Assembly (NCBI GenBank): GCA_036768485.1
Contig: JAVLUZ010000341.1
Span: forward strand, 772,234 to 836,233
Source of the DNA: Mermis nigrescens
Lineage: Eukaryota > Nematoda > Enoplea > Mermithida > Mermithidae
Direction of reading: 5' to 3'
Length of the DNA: 64,000 nucleotides
Shown here: one piece after another, positions 1 through 13,187 of the stretch
How positions within the stretch are numbered: position 1 is the first letter of the stretch
How the letters are laid out: each line of letters starts with the position of its first letter
Translations under genes and position numbers: made by a program
The notes under the pieces: model-generated
Databases searched by the model: none
Told to the model about the DNA's origin: nothing
The model's input: the letters and a program-made list of their open reading frames with translations, nothing else

Positions 1-2296
1 TTTTCAGCATAAACTTCACGCAAATATCAAGTTTGAGGAACACTAACGCTCAGATTTGGAAGTAAAATAAATTTGAAGTATAAACTACAAATTAAAAAGA
101 AATGAATAGTGTAAACTTTACACAACTACTAGGTGTAGAGAAAACTAATAGTCATATTCCTAATTCTGATTTTACGTGAAGCATTTTGAAAAAATTAAGC
201 TTCCGCAAAAGGCTCTAGAAATAAAGTTAATATGCGGTGTAAATTGTAGACAACCACAGAATGTAAAGAAAATTTCAGTCGGGTTCGTAATTTATTAAAA
301 AATTGAGTCTTCACAATGACCCGAAGACAAATAAATATCAGATGTAAACCACTTTACACCACTGTTGAGTGCAAACAAACTGGCGTATCACATTTGGTTT
401 CTGGTTTATTTTTAGACTTGAGATTATGTCCAGACTCATAACCCAGAACTTGACAGAAAAAAACAAGGCAGAAACACGTTTAATTCCCCATTTTTTTGAC
501 TTTACACCTCCCGGAATACCTAAATATTGATGTAAACAAACGCAATTCGCTGTGACACGTACCCCTTTGAAAGTACTTTATTTTTATCCTAACCGACCTC
601 GCCAGACTTCTGAACAGAGAAAGTGGCGAACGAAAAAGTGGACAAACACGTATTTTCCACTGTCACCACATTGTAAACTTTGAAAATCTGAAGCTAATGC
701 CCCATTGAGTGTAAGTGAATTCGATTAGGCCAGTTTGTAGCCCTTTGATCGTAGTACGTTTGTATGTACCAAACTTATGTTCCGCAAAATATTTGAAATG
801 ATTCACCAATCAAAATACGAAAAAAACATTTTTTCGGCCATTTCACACCACAGATTTCGAACTTTACACCCCCATAAACCACTCAATATTACGTTTTCTT
901 AACGCGGCTTGCTTCGACGTGTATGTAGCCCTTGGACGTTACTTTGTTTCTATTGTATTCAATTCATCCAAACTTATAACCGAAAAAGTTGGCAGAGAAA
1001 TCTTTGACAAAATCTGTTTTTTCACTCATCCACTAGGGAATAAAGTTTAAACCCCTGGTACTAATTGCGTATTGATTGTAGAAAAGTTTGCTGGTAAGCA
1101 CAAGATAGCCCTTGATCCGTAGTACATTTCTGTCAGAAAAAATTTCTTAAAACTCATAACCATAGTTGTTGGCAGACATAAACAAGTCGAAAACTCGACC
1201 AAAATGTGTCTTTTTACCCCCAGATATTCGCACTCTTTGCACTCCCATTCGAGAACTAAGGCTAAATTCAAAACAACAAAAAAGCGTCATCTGCAGAACC
1301 TAAATAGATGAATAAGTCAAATGAAGTGCATGGTTTGGCCAAAAGAATTAAAAAATGAAAAAACTTAGAATTCAGAAGACTTGAACCCATTATTCTTTTT
1401 TAAATCCGACATGCGAGAACGGATACGTCAGCCACTGCACTAACTCAACTCGCAGCCAAGATTTCACCTTGATTATACTATATTGAAAAATATTCATCAT
1501 TCTACTGAAGTTTAAGAATAGTGCATTTATGATAATAAAAATAATTATTTATTAAAGACGAGTCAAAATCTCTGAAATAAGAAAAATCTGATCAAATAAT
1601 ATGCAATACGGAATTATCTATCGGCATTAGAAAATTGAGGTATATATAATTCAAAGTTAACCTCTTCATACCTCAACAAACACTGGCTGTAGAAAAGTTT
1701 AAAGGTCAGATTCGTTATTCTGACCTTACGGAGGACTATTGCTTTTCAAAAAAATCATCATCCACGACGCTCTGGGCGGAAAAAATTTTTGTCCCAGACT
1801 CTTTACAATAAACCACCTTTAAATTTGAAAATATTACTTTGAAAAAATAAAAAAGGCTCCCCTAGATTTTATAACCGTCTACCTTTTGAAACCAATCAGA
1901 CTGCATAGAATGTAAAACTGAGTTAGATATGCTTGTGCACATGAAAACAGTAAAAAAACCGTGTAATTTACACTCCTATGCAACAACTAATGAGTGTAAA
2001 GAAATTTTAAGACCAGATTCGTAACCTGCTAATCAGGGGAAACATTTTTCTCAAAATGGCCCTCCGCCGATCATTTGAATTTTAGGTGTAAACTTTACAC
2101 ACTCACGACTAGCTCGGTATTGAGTGCAAACAAAAAGAAGGGTATCTAGGTTTTTTTATTATCGACCTTCTAAAAAGACCGCATCTCCCAGGTGTGTGCC
2201 GTTGCTGCTGTGAGGGGGCCTAATTTCTCACTCGCTGTGATAAAGAAAAAAGGATGGCCAAGTATTATATTATAGGTAGCGCTATCGCGCTACCTA
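1..2296 (+). repeat. Foldback-type arm E1, palindrome array ending in hairpin
   Basis: This is the reverse complement of 8962-11330 over its whole length. The arm is made of diverged units of very roughly 120 bp. Each carries a GTGTAAA/TTTACAC palindrome and a CAGATTCGTAATTCTGAC-like segment. It ends at 2273-2296 in TAGGTAGCGC-TATC-GCGCTACCTA, a perfect 10-bp stem with a 4-base loop. Similarity to other arms stops right after this hairpin, so it marks one end. The other end lies beyond the window start. No coding frame is supported. Confidence 0.85.
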
Positions 2297-3335
2297 TGAT
2301 TATGATTTGCAGCATGATCTGTCTTTGGAACCTTTTGACAGTGTGGCTATAATTTCCTTTGATTGGGGTTTCCTAGTCATTTCCTTGCGCTGATAATATT
2401 TAGTTTACTTGAAACGAGCAGTGTTTTGAACTAGTTATGTATGACCAACAACATTCAGCACGCCCCATCCGAATACGGTGGAGTTCGTGAGTTAATTACA
2501 AAAAAGGTCGATACCTGAAACTAATTTATATGTACGTGTGGTTTTAACTTTGGATTGATGCTACATCTGCTAATATCAATCGTCTACTCTAATCTGATTC
2601 ATTCTTTTTTGTTATTCAAACTGCGGTATAGCGGCACTCAGTTTATCGACTGTCCGACCTAATTTGCATTTAATCATGAAATAAACCTAAACTTGGATCG
2701 AAGTATTATCCAGATTTCTTTCTTTTGATTGAATTATATTTTATTTGTTTCCACAAATCTATTATTTTCAGGTAAGCAAAGTGAGATTTGAAAATTCTAA
2801 GTATGAATCGGATCTTCAAGTAGGTAGATGACACTTTTATATCTGATTTTTGCCTCGTTAATTCCGACGAACTGACCGTTTTCACACAGCAAGTCAAAAT
2901 TTAATAATTTTTTGATCTGATTCGGAGCAGACTTTCTAACGTACCTATATATAGCTAACAAAACTTCTGCTATTCTACGTTGCCCTTTTAGCTTCAAATC
3001 GATAAATACAGCTACATACATGACTCACCCGAAGTGTACAAGAGTTTGCGGTTTTTGAATAGACTAGCAATCGGCCAAAGTCTAAATAAGGGAATTTACT
3101 TTTATATTCTATTTCGAAAGCTCTGTACTGAAGCAATCTACGCATTATAGTCGTGCGTTGAACTTTTAAACTGCTCTTTCTGAGAATAAATTATGCTATT
3201 CGTTGAATGTAAGTTCGTTACTTATTAAAGCAGTAATTATCCAACTATTCGGGTAGGTGGAACCACCGCTGACGTGGACACAACCGCTAACTGCGAATCG
3301 TGCACAACCGCTAAATCAATCGAAAGCCATGTAAT
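2297..3335. other. Unassigned stretch between arm E1 and the GGACTA hAT
   Basis: No convincing gene. At 3270-3320 the motif CACAACCGCTAA occurs twice. Its complement TTAGCGGTTG(TG) recurs near 7858-7920 and at 27370-27410, so an older inverted-repeat element may span 3.25-7.92 kb. Confidence 0.4.
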
Positions 3336-4576
3336 TAGCGTTGGCAAAAGTCCGACTAAGAACTAGCAAGGACTATAGTCCGGACTAAGTCCTTTAGTCC
3401 TAGTCTTTTTTTAGCTCGTTAGTCCGGAAAAGGACTAGTCCTTTTTTCGGCGGACTAAGTCCGGTTAGTCCGACCTACCGGACAAAAGTTCTAACTTCTT
3501 CCACGTTGTGCTATCATTTATTCATTTACTGTAGGTACTAAATTGTATGTCGCGCCCGACATTCGACGTGCGTTTTGCAAGTCTCCCCTTCTCTTTGGGG
3601 AGTATTGTTTGCGTTTAACGCCTATGTTCCCGTTAGTGTTTCTTTTATTGTCTGATTTTCAAACTGTGCTCAAAGAGATATGTTTTATTTGTTTAGTGGA
3701 GGCGGTAAAAAACAGGTGAGATTGTCAATTATACAACAGCTAATTAGTTGTCAACTCAACAACAGCTCATATGTTAAGTTTACATTTTCAATGTTTTTTA
3801 ATAGAAGTATTGTCCCCAATGTCCAATGTCATTTTTTTGTGAGAACCTAGGAACATAATTGGCTGTATAAACATAAACAGTTTCATATTTTGGTTTCAAG
3901 ACTTAATTTTGTTGAATTCAAAACAAATTTTCATATTTTGGATTCAAGACTAAATCTTGTTGGATTCATACGAAGCATTCAGAGCGCAGTTCTCTGGATA
4001 GGTTTATGTGGTCCCATCCCCCAGACTTGCATCCACGATTTTGGCCATTCCCGCAACGTCGGCATCATGTGAACGCGTGTTGTGCAAGTGTGATTTGAGA
4101 TAAAAACCGTCACAATTTAAGCGATGAGCGTATTGAAATGGAAATTTTTTTGTAGTTTAAGTCTGAGCTGTTTAGCCAGTAATATTTGCTATTTTTTATT
4201 TGAATCTGAGTAAAGTTTGTTACAAAATGTATTTATAGTGGCACCTATAATATGTATGTATGCATGTATGTATTCATTAATTGTAAAGTTCTTTTCACTG
4301 ACTATTGAATCAGATCTGAACAGAAAAGCACTAGAAAGTGAATACCGCCATGTAATAAGTACCAGCATTGTACTCTGATTTTTTAACGGAAAGCCTGTCT
4401 TAATATGTTTTCTCTGCATAAATGATACTGGTTTTTTATCAAGGACTTAATCCGAGACTTAGTCTTTTTGTTAAAGGACTATGGTCTGGACTACAGTCCT
4501 GATCCGAAGCAGTCCGGACTAAAACCTGAACTATAGTCCGGAAAGTCCTTCTTTTTGCGGACTTTTGCCAACCCTA
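3336..4576. mobile_element. Non-autonomous hAT element with GGACTA/TAGTCC subterminal repeats
   Basis: The left end TAGCGTTGGCAAAAGTCCG and the right end (reverse complement TAGGGTTGGCAAAAGTCCG) form terminal inverted repeats (TIRs). They are bounded by a perfect 8-bp TSD, CATGTAAT, at 3328-3335 and 4577-4584. Inside each end the motifs GGACTA, TAGTCC and AGTCCGGACT repeat densely (3350-3480 and 4440-4570). The 1.24-kb body has no transposase-like frame. Length, TIR and TSD fit a hAT-family MITE. The repeats are plausible transposase-binding sites; that is inference. Confidence 0.88.
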
Positions 4577-4670
4577 CATGTAATTTACTTATACCATCCG
4601 TTTTGCATAAGTATGTCTTAATTTCTAAAAAGTAAATAAACGCATTCTATATCTTTCTTGTGAGACTTTA

Positions 4671-7340
4671 GTAGTACCCACTGGCACTCTGGATCGCCAC
4701 TCACCACTTAAATGCAATTTGCATGGGCGGCAACCCTAGAATGTTACGTGTGTACTAGTGCTATATGATTGGTGGTAGTGCGAACAATGTGCGGTCATTC
4801 AATAGGTCACCTAGTGGTCAGCATACTGGTCATTTAATGGTCAATCAAAGAAAAACAGAGGATGTTGAAATCTATTTTGAGGGAGCATAGTACCTATGAG
4901 TGTAAAGTGGAGGGATGTGTTCTAGAATTATCTGAATCCCTAAGGAGGTGCGGTCATCCATCAGGTCTACTCTTGGTTATATCTCTAGTTAATGTAAATG
5001 TACTTTAAAATAAACTTAAGTACCTCATCAACTTGCCATTGCAAATATCAGCTTGTTGGTAATTAAACGAATTTTTATTTTGCATTTAGAAATTTCAACA
5101 TAAAAGTCAAAGCAGGATCCTAATTAAATACTTATATATTTCAAATAAAAATACATTAAATTGTCGTAACAATTTTTCGTACGTGAATCCATTGTATTCT
5201 GAATAAACTCGTCATCTTCAGACGAATATTTACAAAATATTCAACAAGTAGTGCACAATCGTCGTAAGAATCCAAGAAAGTAGGTATACATGTTTTCCTG
5301 CAAAAAGCATTGGAAGAAAGTGATCTAGATACAAAACTGTCTGCAATGGCAGACTTTTTTAAATCAAAGCTGAACTTTGGGGGTACTGAAGGAACAAAGA
5401 TGGCATTGAATTCTCGAAAGCTTCTATTCAATAAACTTATTAGTGAAAATGCTGATATCCTGTCTGATGAATTACAAGAAAGGCAAGAAGATAATGAAGA
5501 TACGAGTGAAATTTCAAACAGTTGAAAAACAATGTCAGTCCAAGACTACAATGATATGCTGCTGAAGATTTTCGTTTAATAAAATAAATTATCAAAAGGT
5601 GGTATACCCGCGTCTATGAAATGTATGGCTGATTGCACGATCATGTGTACCATTCACTTTACTGTGCAACGTTCCATTACTTAGCTGAAAAGTGAAAAAA
5701 ACCTAGGTAGAGAAAGTGACAATGTCATGATAATGAACTTAAGATTATTCACACGAAAAAGATAACATTCTTAAAGTGATAATCGTTTCTAGGCCCCAGT
5801 ACAGCTCCAGAGAATACATCTTATTTGCATCCACTTTGTGCACTAATGTGCCACAATGTGCAATTATTAAACCGCACTGTGTTGCACAGTGCACTACACT
5901 TACGCACACTTGGTAGTCGGGCAGTGCACTGTGCGGCATGTTACTTTTTGTACTTTCTTATGCCTTAAGCAGAACCCCCCCCAGAATTTGATCGCTGGCT
6001 GCCCTTGTATGCTTATACAGTACTAGTTTCGTAATGATGGGCAATAAAATGCTCGAATCTAAACCTGATGATGACTTAGTGAACATGCATTATTTTGAAT
6101 ACAATTATGCCCTATTTACTAGTTATCCAGCGCAACGTTCACAATTTCTTTGTATTAATTGCCTTAATTCGTATTTTGTTTATTTTTATTATATTGACGG
6201 CCCCCTGCTGACGAAGAAGCATACTAAATCTCCCAATGACAAAGTTATTAGTAAAAATTCGTCTTCCTCAAATTTTATCGTTTAAACGCTTAGCTTAAGG
6301 CGATTGGGAATTTTATCGAAGAATATACCGTTTTCTTGGAAGGCTTTGTTTGATAATCCTTTGAGAAAAATGCAAAATACTTATTATAATTTTATTTTCA
6401 TTCCACAGTAGCATTTGCTATGATTCACGATTTAGATTTCTAACACGCGATTTCCTCAAAAACCAGTTTCTTGTTAATAGACAGAGCTTTTCCTTGCTAT
6501 TTTATGTCAAAATATGTACGAAAACTTTTGTACGCTGCTAAGGTAGGTAAGTGGTCTTTGCTTATAATCCAGTTCTACAAGTGCCTGCATTTTGCATTGC
6601 GTTTTACTTTTAGCTGGCGCGGTTTCGGATATACATTATTAAGTTTGCATATATAAATTCTCCATACGCTCAATTACAGTAAATGAATAGAACGGAAATA
6701 TTGATTCTATTTGCTGAATGTATACCTACTTATTTGGATTCTTACGACGATTGCGCACTACTTGTTGAATATTTTGTAAATATTCGTCTGAAGGTGACGA
6801 GTTTATTCAGAATACAATGGATTCACGTACGAAAAATTGTTACGACAGTTTAATGTACTTTTATTTAAGATATATAAGTATTTAATTAGGATTCTACTTT
6901 GACTTTTATGTTAAAAATTCTGAATGCAAAATAAAAATTCGTTAAATCACCAACAAGCTGATATTTTCGATGGCAAGTTGATGAGGTACAAGTTTATTTT
7001 AAAGTACATGTAAATTCACAAGAGATATAACCAAGAGTAGACCTGTTGGATGACCGCACCCACTTAGGTATTCAGATAATTCTAGATCACATTCCTCCAC
7101 TTTACACTCATAGGTACCTTGCTCCCTATCGATTTCAATGTCCTCTGTTTTTTCTTTGATTGACCTTTAAATGGCCAGTTAGATGATCACTTGGTGACCT
7201 GTTGAATGACCGCACATTGTTTACACTACCACCAATCATATAGCATTAGCACATATGTAACAGTCTAGGGTTGTCGCCCACGCAAATTGCCCCTAAGTGC
7301 AAGTGCGTGGGTGGCGATCCAGAGTGCTAGTGGGTACTGC
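4671..7340. mobile_element. Foldback element G with about 620-bp inverted arms
   Basis: 4671-5292 and 6720-7340 are long inverted repeats of each other, beginning at GTAGTACCCACTGGCACTCT and GCAGTACCCACTAGCACTCT. Flanking octamers AGACTTTA and TGACTTTT match at six of eight positions and may be a decayed TSD. Each arm holds one copy of a roughly 106-bp segment (GGTCACCTAGTGGTCA and related) that is tandemly amplified at the right edge of the window. The interior (5293-6720) contains one short open frame described separately. Confidence 0.75.
5268..5525 (+). CDS. Short open frame inside element G, possible transposase remnant
   Basis: A frame of about 85 codons follows a stop at 5265-5267 and has no early ATG. 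The protein is polar, with a stretch near MADFFKSKLNFGG and an acidic, Ser/Glu-rich C-terminus ending SEISNS. An AATAAA-like sequence follows near 5580. It straddles the inner edge of the left arm. It could be the last exon or a decayed C-terminus of the element's transposase; I recognise no family motif. The antisense frame 5156-5431 is weaker. Confidence 0.3.
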   Translation, partial: ESKKVGIHVFLQKALEESDLDTKLSAMADFFKSKLNFGGTEGTKMALNSRKLLFNKLISENADILSDELQERQEDNEDTSEISNS

Positions 7341-8961
7341 TGACTTTTTACCAAAGTAGTTAAATGACTTTATTGTCATTTTTGTATTTGGCAGTTAGGA
7401 AATTTTTCAAAATATAAGAAATATGAAATACGACATTCAGGCAGCGAAACAAAGGAGTAAAAGGACTCAAATAGTTCTAACTGTTTGGGACACTACATTA
7501 AAAATTGGGAAAAATATTCTGAAGAATTACTGTATTGAAAACAAGCCTGAATCGTAAAAACTACGAATTTTTCCACAAAGCTGAAAATTTAGGAAACAAT
7601 CTGTCCACCACTTGGTTAAGTTGAAACCTCAATTTTTGTCAATTTGAGTATATCGAATTTTCATAAAACTTACGTATTAGCTCTATTAAACCGTATGCAT
7701 TTGGCCGTGTTAATTAAGATGATATAAATTTTAATAAATAGCTCATCGTTCTCATAATTAAATTATTTCATCATACTGTTCATGCTCTTCTAAAGTTGAA
7801 TAAATTATGTTAATACTCAAACTTTATTTCAGATACTATACAGATCATTTTTAAGAATTAGCGGTTAGTGTACTAGTAAGTGGTGGTAGTGCACTACTTA
7901 GCGGTTGTGCACCCCAATCGACTTTTATACATCGACTTTAATCAAAAATGTTAGCAAAAGTGTGTTCACTTCATTGTGTAGAAAGTATGTATTAACGATC
8001 GATGTATGCAAATTCAGATAGCGCAAATGTCTGCTGTAAACGCAGAGATACTATTTATGGACGAAATTTCGATATAAACAAGCAAGTGGAAAATACGTTT
8101 GTTATGCAAGTTTCAGATTTTTAAGTTTTCTGTATATAATCCTGCCTGCTTTTTCTGCTTCATTTAAACTTTTGCGCCTAATTACGTAATCTCTCATAAT
8201 ATAATTTCTTCAGGTACACGTGCTATTTCACGCGTCCTATTTGCTTCTTTCTTACTAATAGCATGCTGCACTTCTATCTCTGTCTTTCTTTTTTTGTTTT
8301 TTCTTTTCTTTCTATTTAGTATTTTCGTTTTTATTTATTTATTTATTTATTTCCTAATTTTTCTCTATATTTTTTCTTCTTTCTCGTTTCTTTCTCGTAT
8401 TGATGACTTCTTACTATTTCTAGAAAAATATTCGTTCTTATTGTCAATTTTTTGTGGTCTACTTGTTAATTTTTAACTAAAAATCAAAGAATCAACTCTA
8501 TTTATCGCGATACAAGTGTTGACGTGTATCGGTTTTAAGGCTTGTTAATTATTGAATTTTTGAAGAAAATTGAGAAAAAGTGCGATTCACACTAGAAACC
8601 CAACTTTGCACGTCACGACAGAACAAAAAAATCGTTTTTTTCTGAAAAGTAAAGAATGCTCAGCTCTCCAATTTCCACTGAAGTACAATATTTTGTTCCC
8701 ACACACGATGAATTTATGACGTTTCCCTCCCATTTCGCCACGATCTTGATCTGATTTAAATTTTTAGTTTAATAAATATTTATTTTTATCTGATTTCTGA
8801 TTCAATTACACACAGTTCACAAAAGCTGATCTTTTTTATAAACAGTTTAATATAGATGCATGCGTATGTACATCTTTAATCAATTTCTTAATCTGAATAA
8901 AATTTTCATTTAAGTCGAAATATAATTTTTGCGTACAATTTTTTTATTTGTTCCCATATCT
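7341..8961. other. Unassigned AT-rich stretch
   Basis: No gene seen. It contains a TTAGCGGTTGTGC motif (about 7905-7915) in inverse orientation to 3300-3312, and a TTTA tetranucleotide run around 8330-8352. The 60-residue Phe-rich frame here comes from this T-rich tract. Confidence 0.4.
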
Positions 8962-11495
8962 TAGGTAGCGCGATAGCGCTACCTTTAATGTACTTGGCCA
9001 CCCTTTTTCTTACATGTTTTTCACAGCAAGTGCGAAATTTGTGTACCCCTCCTCACAGCTATAACGGCACACATCTGGGAGGTGCGGTTTTTTTCTAATC
9101 GATGGATAATTAAAAAATTCGATGCCCGTCTTTTTTTGTTTACACTCAATACCGAGTTAGCAATGAGTGTGTAAAGTGTAAACCGAAAAATCAAATAATT
9201 TGCGGAGGGCCAATTTTTTTAAATGTTGCCCCCGAGCTGTAGATTACGAATCTGACCTTAAAATTTCTTTACACTCAATGGTTGTTGCATAAAAATGTAA
9301 AGTATACGGGTTTTTTACTCTTTGCTTGTTTTCAGCTTATGTAACTCAATTTTGGTTTTTGTGCAGTCCAATTGGTTTTATAATGGAGAGAGTCACAAAA
9401 TCTCGAATAAAAATTTTTTTATCTCTTTTAACGCAATATTCTGCAAAGTAGACGGTTTTTTACTGTTTTCATGTGCAGAAGCATATCTAACTCATTTTTA
9501 CATCTTATGCAGTCTGGTTGGTTTTAAAAGGTAGACAGTTGTAAAATCTAGGGAAGTGTTTTTATTTTTTTCGAAAAAGTAATATTTTCAAATTGAGAGG
9601 CGGTTTATTGTAAAGAGTCTGGTATAACAAAATGTTTTTTCCTGCCATATTCTCCACTTAGTAGATAGAGCGTGGTAATTATCTTTAAAATGTGCCTCGT
9701 CCAAAGCGCTACACGGCAAAATTTATTTTGTTTCTTTACAATCAATATTGCATTATTAGTGCAGGTGTAAACTTTACACTGAAAAATTTTTTTCCGTTGA
9801 GAGCATCGTGGATGATTAATTTTTAAAAAAATATTCTCCGTAAGGTCAGAATAATGAATCTGACCTTTCAAACTTTTCTATAGCCAGTGTTTGTTGAGAT
9901 ATGAAGAGGTGAACGTTGAATTTTACCTACATCTATTTTCTAATGCCGATAGATAACTCCGTATTGCATATTGTTTGATCAGATTTTTCTTATTTCAGAC
10001 GGTTTTGACTCGTCATTAATAAATAATTATTTTTATTATCATAAATGCACTATTCTCAAACTTTAGTAGAATGATGAATATTTTTCAATTATTAAGTAAG
10101 TATTAAAAAAGACATATTCTAGTCGAGTTTTCGACTTGTTTATGCCTGCCAACAACTCCGCTTATGAGATTTTAGAAATTTTTCTGATAGAAATGTACTA
10201 CGGATCAAGGGCTAACAATCGATACGCAATTAGTACCAGGGATTTAAACTTTACACTCTAGTGGATGAGTAAAAAACAGATTTTGTCCAAGATTTCTCTG
10301 CCAACATTTTCGGTTATGAGTTTGGATGAATTGAATAGAATAGAAATAAGGTAACTTCTAAGGGCTACACATCGAAGCAAGCCGCGTTCTAAAAAACGTA
10401 ATATTGTGTTATTTCTGGGGGGGGTATAAAGTTCGAAATCTGAGTTGTAAAATAGGCGAAAAAACCGGTTTTTTCGTATTTTGATTGGTAAATCATATCA
10501 AATATTTTGCGGAACATAAGTTTGGCACATACAAACGTACTACAATCAAAGGACTACAAACTGTCCCGAACCGAATTTATTTACACTCAATGGGGCATTA
10601 GGTTCAGATTTTTAAAGTTTACAATGTGGTGGACAATGGAAAATACAGGTTAACCCATTTTTTTGTTTGCCACTCTCTCTGTTTGGAAGTCGTGCGAGGT
10701 CGAATAGGATAAAAATAGAGTACTTTCTAAGGGGTACGCGTCACAGCGAATTGCGTTTGTTTACATCAATATTTAGCTTTTTCGGTAAATGTAAAAGTCG
10801 AAATAATGGGGGAGTTTAACGTGTTTCTGATTGTATTTTCTGCCACGTTCTGGGTTATGAGTCTGGACATAATCTCAAGTCTAAAAATTTACCATAAACC
10901 AAATGTGATACGCCAGTTTTTTGCACTCAACAGTGCTGTAAAGTTGTTTACATCTGATATTTATTTGTCCTCGGTCCATTGTGTTGACTTAATTTTTTCA
11001 TAAATTTTGATCGTAATATCACAGTAATATCAGAATTACGAATCCGACTGAAATTTTCTTTACACTCTGTGGTTGTGTGAAGTTTACACTGCATATTAAC
11101 TTTAGTTCTAGAGCCTTGCGGGAGTTTAATTTTTTTAAATGTTCTACGTAAAATCAGAATTGGGAATTTGACTGTTAGTTTTCTCTACACCTAGTAGTTA
11201 TATAAAGTTTGCACTATTCCATTTGTTGTTAATATGTAGTTTATACTACAAATTTATTTTACTTCCAAATCTGAGCGTTAGTGTTCCTTACACTTGATAT
11301 TAGCGTAAAGTTTATGCTGTAAAACGTTGATCTGTTTAAATAATGTAAGGTTGTCTTGTTTAAAAAGGATAATGCTGATATTAAGAACAATATTGTTTTC
11401 CGCGTTCTTGGACTGCTGTCATTATTGTGGTATGCTATGCTACTGTATGTGTTTACTGATTGATGTACTCAAATCATGCTAATTAAAAGTAGGAT
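8962..11495 (-). repeat. Foldback-type arm E2
   Basis: This is the inverse copy of arm E1, starting at the hairpin TAGGTAGCGC-GATA-GCGCTACCT (8962-8984). Next to the hairpin is the conserved TACTTGGCCA (complement TGGCCAAGTA). The array of GTGTAAA/TTTACAC units follows, and the arm ends with AATTAAAAGTAGGAT next to element F. The 65-residue frame at 10806 and others are incidental. Confidence 0.85.
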
Positions 11496-12253
11496 ACTAG
11501 CAAAGAAAAATGCTCCGATGGAACAAAAAGATGAATATACTTGGAATGTGGATTATTAAGGATGTAAAAAGGAGGGGACTAGAAAAAATCTACCTAAAGT
11601 CGTTAAATCTGCTGAAAATTTTACTTTCTCTAAGCAACGGAAAAAATCGAAGTATATTCTGCGGCCAACAGATTAAAATAAATATTTAACCATAAAATGA
11701 TTGAAAAAGCAGCACATTAGCTACGCAGTAGCTATGGATAATGATGTTGAGTAAACTAACAGTCTTTCTAAGCCAATTGAATGAATGGTTTAAAACAGTA
11801 GGAAACACTTAAGTTGACTTGAAACAGACTATATGTAAGTACACTAGCATGCCCTTAAGGATTGTGTGCACTAATCAATCGGCCCCTGCTTTGCTTGCTT
11901 TAATGCTCAAAACAAAATAAAACAACTTTAAATACAATACCACTTAGTTTTCTATCGATCAGGATACGAAGCTAGTCAGCGTTGCTACTTGCTAGCAATT
12001 TGATAAAATAAACATTACAGATTTCGTTTATACACTCTTATCTGAAACTTTGAACATTATTTAAAAAAGACACTTTTTTAGAGGCCGCAGAATATACTTC
12101 GATTTTTTCCGTTGCTTCGAGAAAGTATGATTTTCAGCAGATTTTGCGACTTTAAGTAGATTTTTCCTAGTTCCCTCCTTTTACATCCTTAATAATCCAC
12201 ATTACAAGTTTATTCATCTTTTTTGTTCCATCGGAGCATTTTTCTTTGCTAGT
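11496..12253. mobile_element. Element F copy 1: short foldback element next to arm E2
   Basis: Arms of about 170 bp start ACTAGCAAAGAAAAATGCTC and point inward to GGCC(GC) edges at about 11664 and 12083. The 420-bp interior is shared with copy 2 (42897-43638) in opposite orientation. Similarity ends abruptly at CTAGT 12253. In copies 1 and 2, F sits immediately beside an E arm at the same position, so F and E are either one composite or F marks the inner edge of E. Confidence 0.75.
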
Positions 12254-12568
12254 ATTTATATCACGTTCCTTCCGCTTCATATAGTTGTCATCTTAAGTTT
12301 TGGTTTCGTTGAACACCTTTTTAATTTCATTTTCGCTGATATGTATCAATCGAGGTAGCTGCTGGACGCGCTCCAAATTAAACTTCAAAAACGTATAAAT
12401 TTTAAAATTTTTTTAATTATACTCCCATAATGCATAATTCTAATATAATAATAAGGATTTTATGATAACCTATAATCATAAATCTTTTATTTAAAATAAT
12501 TTAAGCTCCTAAGGTTTTTCCTGATCGAATATCTGCTTTCTCAGCTTTTTAAATGAAAGAGTCGCAGC
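12254..12568. other. Short unassigned stretch
   Basis: AT-rich. I see no gene or repeat here. Confidence 0.3.
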
Positions 12569-12740
12569 CATAGGTGGGCAGCATGGAAATTCTGGGGGGT
12601 GCAAGATTTTTAAAGGGTCAAAAAATGGTGGTATAAAACCACCATGTTTCAACGTTTCTCATCAAGCACTATCCATTGGAATCAAAAAATTGCGGAAAAC
12701 AAGAAAATTTCAAAATTAAATTCTGGGGTTATTAGGCATT
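12569..12740 (+). mobile_element. MITE-A, 3'-truncated copy
   Basis: It begins CATAGGTGGGCAGCATGG and carries the diagnostic core CAACGTTTCTCATCAAGCAC and ATCCATTGGAATCAAAAAAT. The usual GGGGGTGCATACCCCC...CCAGGTRTG end is missing, so no TSD can be read. Confidence 0.75.
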
Positions 12741-12889
12741 CTTATATTTACATGTGTAGTAGGTATTATTACATTATTACACCAGGTCCCACAACCCTCC
12801 CCCCAACGTGTGGTAGCGACTCTTCGGAATAATGTTTCCTAATTCTCAATCTGCAGTGTCAGCAAATACTTTGAACCTTGATGAGGCAA

Positions 12890-13187
12890 ACTAAAAATGT
12901 AATAGGAGTTTGGGGGATCCCATTGCTAAATATTTTAAGTGGATTCGTATGCACATCATAGCTGTGTTTGCTCTCCATATACGGTATATTTTTGCTATAA
13001 TCAGCCCTTAGGCCAAAGCTTTCTCCCCCGAAGTCAGAAAGTGTTTTACCCCCTCCGATTTTCATAAAAAGTTGCATTTTCGACTATTTTCACCTGTTTT
13101 TTGGCTTTTTTGTCCAAAATTGGAGATTATACCCTCCAACGGCCGAGAGGACCCCCATCCAAAATTTTGAGCCGTGACATGTATGAT
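12890..13187. mobile_element. Element J, copy without insertion
   Basis: The right half matches 50020-50306, including CGGCCGAGAGGACCCCCATCC, CAAAATTTTGAGCCGTGACA and the end CATGTATG. GATGAGGCAAAC on the left and TATGAGGCAAAC on the right may be a flanking duplication. It shows the empty site for the MITE-A inserted in the 50-kb copy. Confidence 0.6.
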